A stretch of 38,862 nt of DNA from Gnetum montanum (taxonomy: Eukaryota > Streptophyta > Gnetopsida > Gnetales > Gnetaceae): NCBI GenBank assembly GCA_015680685.1, contig MNCI01027057.1:1-38862 (forward strand), in the 5' to 3' direction. A model generated the notes under the pieces. The model was given only the letters and a program-made list of their open reading frames with translations, did not search any database and had not been told where the DNA came from. The first letter of the stretch is position 1. Every line of letters starts with the position of its first letter. Shown here piece by piece: positions 22,931-32,363 of the stretch. The position numbers were made by a program, and so were the translations under genes.

Positions 22931-23287
22931 NNNNNNNNNNNNNNNNNNNNNNNNNNNNNNNNNNNNNNNNNNNNNNNNNNNNNNNNNNNNNNNNNNNNNN
23001 NNNNNNNNNNNNNNNNNNNNNNNNNNNNNNNNNNNNNNNNNNNNNNNNNNNNNNNNNNNNNNNNNNNNNNNNNNNNNNNNNNNNNNNNNNNNNNNNNNNN
23101 NNNNNNNNNNNNNNNNNNNNNNNNNNNNNNNNNNNNNNNNNNNNNNNNNNNNNNNNNNNNNNNNNNNNNNNNNNNNNNNNNNNNNNNNNNNNNNNNNNNN
23201 NNNNNNNNNNNNNNNNNNNNNNNNNNNNNNNNNNNNNNNNNNNNNNNNNNNNNNNNNNNNNNNNNNNNNNNNNNNNNNNNNNNNNNN
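22931..23287. other. Assembly gap (357 N)
   Basis: All bases are N. The sequence on the right resumes inside an LTR whose other copy is at 8236-8570, so the gap probably hides the end of the coiled-coil ORF and the U3 of that LTR. ORFs that appear to cross it are artefacts. Confidence 0.99.
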
Positions 23288-23655
23288 AGTGTACGGATCT
23301 TTATTCGAGCATTATTGTACCTAAGAATGACGGTGTGTGTGGTAATAAAGATGAGCTTTCTGATAAGCCTTGTGGCATTTTCAGGTAGATTAAATATTTC
23401 ATTTATGAATTTGATGTTTTTAATTAGTTATTTAATATTTTTTAGTAATTAAGCTAATTAAGATAATTAAATGAGATAAGCTAGATAAATTAAATAGATA
23501 AGTATGACCACTTTGAGCGTGAAATATATTTGCTTAATAATCCTAGCAATGTTAGTGCTTAGTGCACCTAGTAGCATAGTGCCTAGTAACTTAGTATTCG
23601 ATGTGAGTTCAAGATGTGTGAAAAAAGTGGAAAAGTATGCTTATATTAGAATTAG
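23288..23655 (+). repeat. LTR-B second copy (3' half)
   Basis: It aligns with 8236-8570 in the same orientation over its whole length. Long identical runs include TTAAATATTTCATT and TAGTAATTAAGCTAATTAA, and it ends in a shared ATGCTTAT. Its U3 and TATA box would be in the gap. It follows the plus-strand coiled-coil ORF, as LTR-A follows the minus-strand copy, so the ORF and this LTR group probably form one family. Confidence 0.7.
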
Positions 23656-23806
23656 TTAGAAACTAGTTAGTTAGATAATTTAGTTTAGTCATTAAAGTCC
23701 TCTATCTCTCTTTTCAAGCACCCAAAAACATAAAACATAAAATGATAAAAAATGATATGCACTAATTACTTTTAACCATACCATTATGCTTTACAAGTGT
23801 AATCAG
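23656..23806. other. Short interval without a gene
   Basis: AT-rich spacer between the LTR-B copy and a dispersed repeat. Nothing recognisable. Confidence 0.5.
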
Positions 23807-23935
23807 GAAGACAACAAATGACCTTGGAGCAAGGTTCACTTTTTAGAAGACTAGTGTTCCAAAAATTTTAAAGTCCATGAAATTTGACCAAATGGTGCAT
23901 AAACACTTTGTGATTCATATGGTTGGGCATAGGGG
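23807..23935 (-). repeat. Dispersed repeat, copy 2 (partner at 11922-12050)
   Basis: Aligns with 11922-12050 and shares the minus-strand reading 'NHMNHKVFMH' and 'SLL-x-SEPC'. Here it is wedged between two LTR pieces and directly abuts LTR-A copy 2. Confidence 0.75.
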
Positions 23936-23950
23936 TACCTCATTGCTCAC

Positions 23951-24252
23951 TACCTAGTTATGAACTGTATCCAAGTACAATTCACTCGAATAAACACACC
24001 GTATAATCACTCAACACCACATTATGGGCATACACTTTTAAGTATTAAAAACTAAATTTATGAAAACAAATGAAAAAGTTTAGCTACTATGAAATGAAAC
24101 TTATTGCAAATCCGTGTACCTAGGTGCTATATTTATAAGCTAACATGCACCCCATGATATCCATGATATCGCATATGCAATGACATAGCTTGTGCTACAA
24201 TATCATATATCATATCTACAATATCATAGCTGAACAAAAATCAACTTTAGCA
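23951..24252 (-). repeat. LTR-A second copy (partial)
   Basis: It matches about 4732-5047 in the same orientation, sharing TCCAAGTACAATTCACT and CATATGCAATGACATAGCTT. On the minus strand it begins TGCTAAAG at 24252 and has a TATA-like TATAAATATAGC near 24129-24140. The U5 part is missing, replaced at its left by the dispersed repeat. Confidence 0.7.
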
Positions 24253-24334
24253 TGGTACAAACTACAAAATGTTTTATGGAACACTTTTTACTTTTTAATG
24301 CCCAACAATCCGATCTAATAAGACAGGAAAAATG

Positions 24335-24430
24335 CACCGCTTGGTAGGACAATAACAAGATTTGAACCTAAGAAAGAGGCCCACAGTATTAACTAAAGCT
24401 CTGAGTTTTATCTATTGAGGGCACCTTTAA
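24335..24430 (-). repeat. Possible SINE / tRNA-related sequence
   Basis: The minus strand contains GGTTCAAATCT (box B-like, about 24357-24367). Upstream, AACTCAGAGCTTTAGT is only weakly like a box A region. It does not form a complete cloverleaf. It sits between the LTR-A copy and the SAUR gene island. Confidence 0.25.
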
Positions 24431-25064
24431 TCATGGTTTCGGCTCTGACCCAGAATTATTTTCTCTTCTCTGATCTCGGACTTGGTGGGAATTTTTCTAA
24501 GACGGAGCTGCAGACGTGTTATGCAAAGAAAGGACCGCAGAGTTAATGTGCCGATTGCGGGTGGGCTAGCCAGAATTGCAGATCATGGCCACCACAGTTT
24601 TAGCAGTTGCAAATTTACTAAGTAGATTTGTTTTCCTTGAATGATCCAGAGAATTTGCAGTCACAACCTGGGAATTCCAGTACGCATGTTCAACTAATTG
24701 CAGGCCACCGTTTCTGGTCCCTGTTTTTTGGGGAATATTTTTTCCAAAATTGTTTTTGCCTTTCACCTTTCAAGATAATGGTGCTTACGTGTGCGCTCTC
24801 AAAATCACTGGAGTAAAAGCACCACCGTCGTTAACAGATTTTAGCAGAAGAAAACAAAGACTTTCGCTGTATTGGACGAACTTGAGGACAAGAATTTGGC
24901 ATGAGCCGAGAATGTTGAACAAATGCGTTGCCAAACGTTGTCATGATTGACCAGACGCTTTTTTTGACATAGTAGCAGACAGCCCATGCATAGACTGTAA
25001 AATGCTTTTCCACGTTTTTCCTGTTACAAAGGCATAAAATTGGGTAAGTACACAACACGAAATT
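24431..25064 (+). other. CpG-richer upstream region of the SAUR gene
   Basis: Base composition changes at about 24430 from AT-rich repeat to mixed sequence with retained CpG, as in the EH island. It should contain the SAUR promoter and leader. GCATAAAATTGGG at 25032-25044 is TATA-like but only about 25-30 bases from the start codon, so the true TATA box may be further up. A CATGCA (RY-type) element lies near 24987. No TGTCTC auxin-response element was seen upstream. Short ORFs here (24566-24950) show no known domain. Confidence 0.45.
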
Positions 25065-25538
25065 ATGATTTTCATGGGCAGTAGTGTAGGGAAATCCAGA
25101 GCCAAGGATAGGTCTGGCTCTTCCTACTTGCGACTTGACCACTGTTCTCGTTCTGCAGTTGCAGCAGATGTGATCACAGAAGAGGATTTGAAGACAAGGA
25201 AAAAGAAAGTGGCTCCCAAAGGATATTTTGGTGTCTCTGTTGAAGGCAAAAAGTTGTATGTGAAAATAAGCTGTCTCCAACGTCCATTTATGAGGATGCT
25301 GTTGAAATGGTCTGGTGAGGAATTTGGATTGCATCAGTCTGGAGTGATCAAAATTCCCTGCAATCTCTCCACTTTCCTTACTCTTCTCGACTGTATTGCA
25401 GATTCCCCCCATTCCTCCTCTTCCTCCTCACTGTCATCCCATCTCCATTTTTTTCTTGGTGATACCAAACCACAGGATCTACAAATCCTGTATAAAATTA
25501 AAATCCAGCATACAGTGATGACTTTTCAAAGAAAATGA
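25065..25538 (+). CDS. SAUR-family auxin-responsive protein
   Basis: An intact 157-codon intronless ORF. Residues 49-111 match the auxin-inducible (SAUR) domain: 'VAPKGYFGVSVEGKKLYV' is the first beta-hairpin, 'ISCLQRPFMRMLLKWSGEEF' the Pro-containing helix with the typical EEFG, and 'GVIKIPCNLSTFLTLLDCI' the IPC strand and last helix. The N-terminus (1-48) is basic with a KTRKKK run before the domain; the C-terminus (112-157) has a Ser-rich run and a tail without known motifs. SAUR proteins promote cell expansion, best known through inhibition of PP2C-D phosphatases and activation of plasma-membrane H+-ATPase. The usual His of the K-G-H/Y segment is Tyr54. Met4 (25074, MGSSVGKS) is an alternative start. 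No stops or frameshifts occur, in sharp contrast to its surroundings. Expression is unproven. Confidence 0.85.
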   Translation: MIFMGSSVGKSRAKDRSGSSYLRLDHCSRSAVAADVITEEDLKTRKKKVAPKGYFGVSVEGKKLYVKISCLQRPFMRMLLKWSGEEFGLHQSGVIKIPCNLSTFLTLLDCIADSPHSSSSSSLSSHLHFFLGDTKPQDLQILYKIKIQHTVMTFQRK

Positions 25539-25867
25539 TATATTACTACTTTTGGCAATTTCTTTGCTTGAGCTTCAGAACCATTTATGTACCAGGTTAT
25601 AAGCACCGTTTCTTACGCTTTGCAGTAGGCTATCAAAGCTCCTAGATTAAACCACGTTATTACTTATTGGTATTGACACTTTCATCCATCGAATTACATT
25701 CAATCCATCTGCAGATTTTATAAAACATATGGCATTCAATCCTTCTGTTCCATTCTTATGAAAAGAAAAATTTCGGTTTTGTCCACTGATACCATAGAGC
25801 TGGTGAGTTATTACATATTAGTGTATATGGCAAGTAATTTATGAGGAATGTCTTATGGCAAGTAACT
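25539..25867 (+). other. SAUR 3' flank
   Basis: AT-rich sequence between the SAUR stop codon and the next LTR, with no gene. It would hold the 3' UTR and poly(A) site; no strong AATAAA was found close by. Confidence 0.4.
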
Positions 25868-26692
25868 GTGCAACTTTCAAATAGACTACAAAGTACTTGA
25901 AAATGATGCAGAATAGTGCAATTTTGGAGACTACATTCACCACTCTCTCAAGTGGTGTTGAGCATAGGTAAAATCTGGGGAAAAATTGGGGGTGCAAAAG
26001 AAATGAAAATTTCTAATCTTTCTCATTGAAGAAATGTTGGAGCTAAGATGAAGACGAGTGTTGAGCTCTAGAGGCTTCTAGAGGCTTCTAGAGGCAATCC
26101 TGCATGACTACATTGACTATACTCTAGAGTGTAGTCCAAAGAGTTAGATAAAATTTTTCAAAAAATGAGGCTCAATGCAGGCTAAATTGACAACACTCTA
26201 GAGCATAGTCCTGGTAGGGAGAGCACAGTTAGGATACTTAGGAAAATTTGGTAGAAAATAACATCCTCATGTAGACTACACTAACCACACTCTAGAGTGT
26301 AGTAGGGTGTATAGGCTCAGAAGTTAGAAACTTTGATAAACTATTTCTTCTATCCTAATCATGCTTGACAACCTTTGGCTTTTCACTTAGGAGAATTTGC
26401 AAAATTGGTCATTTTAGTATTGACTACATTCTAGAGTGTAATCCTAGTATGGAGAGTGTAGTCAAGATATTTAGAAAAATTCTACAACTACTATCTACAC
26501 TTAGAAAAATTTTCAAATCTTAAAAAAAAATTGCAAATCTTGATTGCTTATGTCAACTATATTGACTACGCTCTAGAGTGTAGTCCCAATAGTAGGGAGT
26601 GTAGTCTCAACACTTAGAAAAAATTTTCCAAGTTTTGATGCTTCATCAACTTTGCAATCGAGACCCAATGCCTCAAATTTAGTGGTGTTTCA
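25868..26692 (-). repeat. 3' LTR of the TR-GAG-like element (U3 only)
   Basis: Aligns with 33681-34498 in the same orientation, for example CCACTCTCTCAAGTGGTGTT and GAGCATAGGTA. It starts TGAAAC at 26692 (minus), preceded by a purine-rich AATAAAGAGGGACCAA. Homology ends at about 25868. It includes five CTCTAGAG-centred palindromes. Confidence 0.8.
26116..26583. repeat. Five palindromic units in the left LTR U3
   Basis: Units centred near 26125, 26198, 26295, 26432 and 26573 follow the pattern ACTACRCTCTAGAGYGTAGT, a near-perfect 20-base palindrome around TCTAGA. Each is followed 15-25 bases later by a half-site such as GAGTGTAGTC. Spacing is about 75-140 bases. The same set is present in the right LTR (33936-34390). 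Confidence 0.8.
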
Positions 26693-28099
26693 TTGGTCCC
26701 TCTTTATTGTCATCTAGAGGAGTGGCCTGAGAGACGTTGATAAAGAATGCAAAATAGCATAATAGGCATGGCACCAACATTGCTCATCAATACCCAATTG
26801 GATGCTGCTTCACCATGCTCAAGATTGCCAAGTGTGATGGTATTCTTGAAGGTAAATTGTGTAGAGAATGTGTTAGGGGATAACAAGGGAATGAAATGCA
26901 AATAGTGTGATATTGCAAGATGAGAAGTTAGCATAGTTGATGGTAATCATGGCACCAATGTGGCTTATTGCTAAGATAATGAACTCTCATCAACATGCTT
27001 ATGAGATATTCAACTTCCATCATACTAGAATGGATTACCCCGTGATCTCTCATTGAAGTGCTTATGAGAAGGTTGATGTGTATTTGGGGTTGGACTGGTT
27101 ACGAAATCACAGCTCTGCTAAATGCTTGGGGACATGTTTTACCTCATTCTTTTGATTTGTTGGTTTTTTTTTTCTTTTTTGACTATGAAAAACCTCTTTT
27201 GGAGTCTACAGATTACAAGATGCTAGCTGCAAGATGCTTTTCGTCAAGCGGGCTATGTGCCATCTAATAGGCTTTGCTTTAGTGCAACTATGTCACATTT
27301 TTAGGACATGTGTTTCCTCAAAAAGATGAGTTGCATTACATCTTCTTGGGCTTTGATCAACCCATAAAGGATCCCCACAGGATGAGCTGCATTACATCTG
27401 CTATGGGTTTTTTGGTTCACATAAAGAGGATGCCATGTGTATCAAAGGGATTGCAAGCTTGGTGATGTAGAGGAAGGTGGAAGAATGCAAGGTGCAAGGA
27501 GTAAATGCAAGTAGGCTATAGTAAGCTACTAAGGATGTAAACTCTTGAGTGGCTCATCTAGTCCAATCATGCACATCGGAGTGGTGTGGTGACTTGTTGC
27601 TGCACTAAGAAGCATCTCTACATGATCACCTCTAAGGCTTTGTCTTGCAAACACAACTCAGAGGAAACAAGAAAACAACCACAAAACATGAGATGAGAGT
27701 AATATGCTAGATGTGAGGATGCTAAAAATGTGACAATAGGTGAACCAGTTGCAAGTGTTTGAAAAGTCAATAGAAGTGCTAATGGTGATGATGCTACAAG
27801 TGCTTAAGAGAGTGGTGTTGGTGACAAGGGCTTAGAGCACTAGCAAAATGCCTAAACCTGGTAGTGCTACAACTGCCATTCAAAGTTGGTAGTACTGGCA
27901 CTGATGACAAGAGTTATGGAATATTGGAAAAATTCCTTAGGGTGGTAACATTGCAAATGTTCCAAAGCTTTCTCTCGATGACAAGAAATTCATTTTGGAA
28001 GTACAACATTCCTACCCTTCCCATGAGATGTGGACAGACAAGAAGAGGGAGTTGGAAGTATTTTCACTCGCTTGCTCATAGTACTATGTGTGGTGAACT
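26693..28099 (-). other. 3' internal part of the TR-GAG-like element, no pol domains
   Basis: This is where RT and integrase would be expected on the minus strand, but none of their motifs was found in any frame. Short ORFs occur on both strands without recognisable domains. A T-rich tract lies at about 27167-27180. Phrases such as GGTAGTGCTACAACTGCC recur loosely around 27790-27890, suggesting decayed tandem repeats. Confidence 0.5.
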
Positions 28100-28400
28100 G
28101 TGAACCTAGTTTAAGGTCTTGGTAGATTGGATGCTTTACTAGTTTAATGTCCTAGCAGACCATGATGGCCTAGTTTATAGTGCTAGCAAATTGTGTGCCT
28201 ATTTAATGTCATAGCAGATGGATGTTATGGATGCTAGTTTAGCGTCATGGATCATGGACAATCTGTGGATCCTAGTTTAACATCATGTCCTAAGGAAAAG
28301 TTGTGCTAGTTTAGCATCATAGTGGATGTGCTATGCTAGTTTATAGTCATAGCATACTACTATGCTAGTTTTAGCATCATGCCAAATGAGTTCTTACCTT
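28100..28400. repeat. Degenerate minisatellite (TAGTTTA-x-CATCA type)
   Basis: About eight diverged units of roughly 30-45 bases, each with a core like GCTAGTTTAGCATCATAG followed by a variable tail with GGATG or similar. Examples start near 28134, 28172, 28229, 28271, 28308 and 28335. Confidence 0.7.
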
Positions 28401-28554
28401 ACTTTATTGAGGTATGGTGTTGCATACATAGCCATGCTATGTTCCTGCAAGATCCTACAAAAATTGACTAAAAACACAACATCAAGTAGCACTTATTTTA
28501 ACAAAGTTAATGTACAAATGAAAGGAAAGAAATGCAAAAAGCTAGTTTTGGGCT

Positions 28555-28745
28555 GTTTATAGTCACAATGGTAGTTTAAGGCCATTATGGGCCATGTGTT
28601 GCTAGTTTTAAGGCCATGGTTGACTATACAATAGTTTAAGGCCTCTTTGAACTATGAGGAACATTGCCAGTTTAAGGCCATGGTTGGCCATGCAGAACAT
28701 TGCCAGTGTAAGGCCATGGTAGGTCGTGATGCTAGTTTAAGGCCT
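28555..28745. repeat. Degenerate minisatellite (AGTTTAAGGCCATGG type)
   Basis: Five or six units of about 35-45 bases built on AGTTTAAGGCCATGGTTG, followed by a GGCCATG or similar echo. It is related in core to the preceding array and to 30260-30335. Confidence 0.75.
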
Positions 28746-29079
28746 TTTCAGGATACATGTTTTTTATAGTTTTAGTTTTTACAATTTTTTATGTTTTTGA
28801 TATTTTTTCATATGCATAAGCTAAGTGGATGAATGCGCAAAAAAATAAAGCAAAAATGCATGAGCACAGTGAAGGGATGCATATGCTAAGTAAGTAGTCT
28901 TAACATAAATGTTCAAACAAGTATAATGCAAGCAAAAGTTAAAAATGCATGGCACATAGTAGTGAAGGATAGGTAGGCACCTAGCACATTTTGGGCCAAT
29001 GGGGTCCCTAGGTTAGGTAGTTGCTTCCTAATCAGGCATGGATTAGGGGGCACGTAAAGCCTAGGGTGCACTAGGAGGC
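28746..29079 (-). other. Spacer between minisatellite and protease
   Basis: AT-rich with A/T runs. A 60-codon minus ORF (29095-28913) follows the protease reading and may be its downstream extension, but carries no motif I recognise. Confidence 0.4.
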
Positions 29080-29560
29080 TATTGGCTTCAACCACTCATT
29101 CAAGTATGTTAGCCTTAGGCATTGCATTGTTTGCCATAGGTACATCACTAGGAAACTTCACCTCCAACACTTATCCCATGTCTATGTTGTGGATAGTCGA
29201 AGGGAAGGCATTATTATAGTGGATGATAACTTGACCACCTTCATATGAAAGGTGGACTTCTTGGTGGATAGGAGAGGAGATGGTCCATAGCTAAGCTAGC
29301 TAAGGCCTACATAGGATCAAGTTGAAGCTTGACATTTCCTCTATGATGGTAAAATCTATAGAGCTAGGGAACTACTACCCTGCCACAAAGGCTATCTTGA
29401 TGGTACCCTTGATGGTGACACATGATCCATTAAAGGATTTTAGACACATGGTTTTGGTTGGCCTAATATCACCTATGAGACCTAGCTTATCTATGATGAT
29501 GTATGGAACTATTTCTGTTGTCACACTATCATTGACATGCACTCTGTGAATTGTGCATCA
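29080..29560 (-). pseudogene. Retropepsin of the TR-GAG-like element
   Basis: The minus strand reads 'VNDSVTTEIVPYIIIDKLG', aligned to the active-site region D-[ST]-G-A of gypsy proteases; the catalytic Asp is kept (29528-29530) but the Gly is Val. It continues 'LIGDIRPTKTMCLKSFNGS', 'VTIKGTIKIAFVAG' and 'SSFNLILCRP' followed by a stop, corresponding to the second conserved block (L-G-R-P-W-L) with Gly changed to Cys and Trp to stop. 'QVIIHYNNAFPSTIHNIDMG' follows. It would cleave the Gag polyprotein; this copy is inactive. No RT follows on the minus strand. Confidence 0.7.
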
Positions 29561-30229
29561 CCTAATGCATATGCTAATAAATAGTGAAGCTATTGTGACC
29601 TCCCATTGTTTGCGGTTGATTTTGATTACCTCATTGTGAAAGGCTAGGGATGTTGAACCTAATTCCTATGGTGCCAAGGGTAGCATCGCTGGATGAATGG
29701 AATTCTCATTTGCAAGGATGTCCTCTACGACAGGAATGAAGGCCAACATCTGAGCCAGTGCTTGGTGGTGAGTAGATGAGGTCATGACTAGGTCATACAA
29801 GCTCAGTGTTGTGTTTCTTTACTTTAGCACTTATTTCACCTAGGTTGATGTGTCTATGAAGTCCTTGACATTGGCCATTGTGTTGGCCTTGACCTCCTCC
29901 ATGTGGCTTGAGAAGCAGATCTCTTGCAAAAGGGACTTGAGCTTGACTTTCTTTGGGGCCTTCATGCACAATTGTGCTTTGCTAGTTCTAGCCTTTTCAG
30001 TTTTTTGGCCATAGGGATTGTGAGGATCGAAACTAGCATAGGTGGACCAAGCACTCTTTGGTCTCATTGTTGCCTAGCCATTTCATTTGTGAGGTGCTCA
30101 TTTGACCTCTTGCATTTCCATTTGGTGGATCTACCCATGTTTCCATCAAGGTCAACCCTTGGAGGAGAAGGTACTGATACGTTGCCCACTACCGGGCTTT
30201 GGGTAGGTGAGGGGCTAGCATGTTGTGGC

Positions 30230-30335
30230 ACCCTAATGAAAAATAGTCACTTAGCAGTTATTATCATGGTATGTGAGTTTAACGTCATAATAGATGGTTG
30301 CTACTAGTTTAACATTGTAGCGGACAAGTGTTGTA
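30230..30335. repeat. Short outlying copy of the minisatellite
   Basis: Two or three units with the cores GAGTTTAACGTCATAATAG and TAGTTTAACATTGTAGC, the same type as the array at 28100-28400 but about 2 kb away, between the zinc knuckle and the protease. Confidence 0.6.
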
Positions 30336-32363
30336 GGACCCTGACCATGAAGGGTCTTTTGGGTGCCCAAGGTGGTACTTTGATAATAACGGAAGGCATC
30401 TTGCTTATGGAGGCCAAGGGAACCTTTGTGCTATTGGGAGGCACTTGCATCATGAAAGGCTACTTCACTAGTGCTGACTTGCCATCCATGCTAATGGTGT
30501 TGATGACATAGGAAACATCATCCATGTTGGGTTGGTTTGCCACATCAAGCACCAGTTGGCCCCTTTTTAGCATTCTTTACAAATCATCTTGGAAAGCCTG
30601 ACAAGAGTCTATACTATGACCAGACATCTAGTGGTAATGACAGAATTGGTCTAGCTTGAAGTGTTGTGGGACTAGGGGCTTGTTTGGTATTACTAAGGTG
30701 AGGTCCTTAATAGTTTGCAATACCTATCATGATGTCAATAGGTATTCTCTAACACTTGCTTTTATTTGATAGCCTAGCTTTTAGGAGTTTTTCTAGCAGC
30801 TTGGAGAGTTTCATCAGCAATAGTGTATACTTTGAGTAGTCCTTGCGCTCAAAGTTGGGCCTTGGAGTGGCTTGCGTTGTGACCCCTATTGATGTAGGTA
30901 GGTTGGCTGCTTAGGTGCCAAAGTTGGTAGCTTTTTGTGTTGGGGATTTAGGCTCATTAGCCATCAACCTATAGTTGGCTGCTTTTGCATTTATGGCTAT
31001 CATTACAACTATTGTGTCTTTCTTTCTTGCATACTGGTTTTGGTAGGCCATGTACGCTAGGTCATTGCTAGCTTGTGTTGCCTCTTCTATGCCCTTCATT
31101 TGGGCAAAGGCTTGGCTAAGAGACTTCAAGGCCAAGTAGTATAGTTTTGACTTGATAAAGTCATTCACTACATCCTTGAAGATGACTAGCAGACTTGCAT
31201 TTCATTGAGCAAGGCACTCCAGCATTGAATAAATTTTTGTGATAGCTCTAGCTAGCCTTGCTTAATTTGCATTAGTTGGTCTAAGGTTGCTTCAAGCTTC
31301 AAGTTATGAAGTGCATCACAAACTAGCTTAGGAGATCCTCGAAAGAGGAGATAGAGGCCTTGGGTAGCAGGCAACACTAGTCTAAGGCTTTGCTAGTTAG
31401 TGACATGGCAAACACATGCATGATGGCATGTGGTCATGCTTGCAGCAGCAAGCACTTAGTCCTAAATATTACCAAGTGCATGTTGGGATCCTCTTCACCC
31501 TTGTACTTGGTAAGTTAAGGTAGTGGGATTCCTATTGGTAGAGTTGGTAGTGGGACAACATAACTTATGGGGTCATCCTAGTAGAAGTCCACCACCTTGA
31601 TGGTTTCAAAGGAGGTAGCTTTCATTTGGTTAATCTCCTCTCTCAAACTTTGGATCAACTAGAACATCTAATCCAAGCTTAGAGATGTGCCAACTAGTTG
31701 CATTGACTAGGTTGTTTATTTTGTGGCCCAGGGGTAGATTGTTAGTTATGAAGCCATGCAATGTGGTTGATGTGATGGCTATGTTATGGGCATGGTGATC
31801 AAGTTAGGCCACACACACATGGGTTGGACTAACATTGAGGAAACCAATGAAATAGCTAGGACATAAGACGCCTAAATCGTTTAGCGCTAGGAGGTGGCCC
31901 TTGTGTGAGCATAGGGTTGGACAAACATGTTTGCTACCAAACCCTGGAGTAATTGCTAGAAGATAATGTAAAGGGGGCTCTCATGTTTGGAGTGGGTGTC
32001 AGACTTGTCTTCCTCCTCTTGTGAGGCTTCCTTGTAGTTGGTCCCTGTGTCATGCTCATTTGCATCGATGAGTTGGAACAACAACTAGTGATAGGACTCT
32101 ATGAGTGGGATTATGTCAAATGAGGAAGGGTTGTACTCTCATTTTTTTTTATGGACTCATTGAAAGTCCTATTTTTCCTCTATGTCAAGGCTATCCATGG
32201 GTAATCTTGCTTGGATTTTGTCACAAAAAAATTTGTATTGTTTGTGGCTGAGCATTGCATGCTCTGAGTGGATGGTGAAGGTGTTAAGTATATTAGACAC
32301 TAACATGGAAGGCTGATCTAGATGCATATTTGTAGATTTAGTTGTCAAAGTTGCTATTTCCAA
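30336..32363 (-). pseudogene. gag of the TR-GAG-like element
   Basis: On the minus strand the N-terminal part begins near 32363 ('MEIATLTTKSTNMHLDQPS'). The Retrotrans_gag domain at about 31500-31200 reads 'DPNMHLVIFRTKCLLLQA', 'HAIMHVFAMSLTSKALD' then a stop for the expected Trp, 'LLPKASISSFEDLLS' and 'FVMHFIT'. An open segment (31168-30911) follows with 'LALKSLSQAFAQMKGIEEAT'. At about 30652-30590 an intact zinc knuckle 'CHYH', stop, 'MSGHSIDSCQAFQDDL' is the C-terminal nucleic-acid-binding motif. Stops fall at Gln and Trp positions. Gag packages element RNA; keeping gag while losing pol is typical of elements that depend on enzymes from relatives. Confidence 0.75.

Noticed and set aside
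22764-23388. ORFs crossing the N gap
   Set aside because: Their length comes from unread bases; only the 22764-22930 part belongs to the coiled-coil ORF.
24335-24430. Functional tRNA gene on the minus strand
   Set aside because: Only a box B-like motif is convincing; no full cloverleaf or acceptor pairing could be drawn.
24831-25412. 193-codon minus-strand ORF opposite the SAUR gene
   Set aside because: It has no recognisable domain and is the antisense shadow of a clear SAUR coding frame.
29924-30307. 127-codon plus-strand ORF
   Set aside because: It opposes the gag/protease reading of the minus-strand element and shows no domain.
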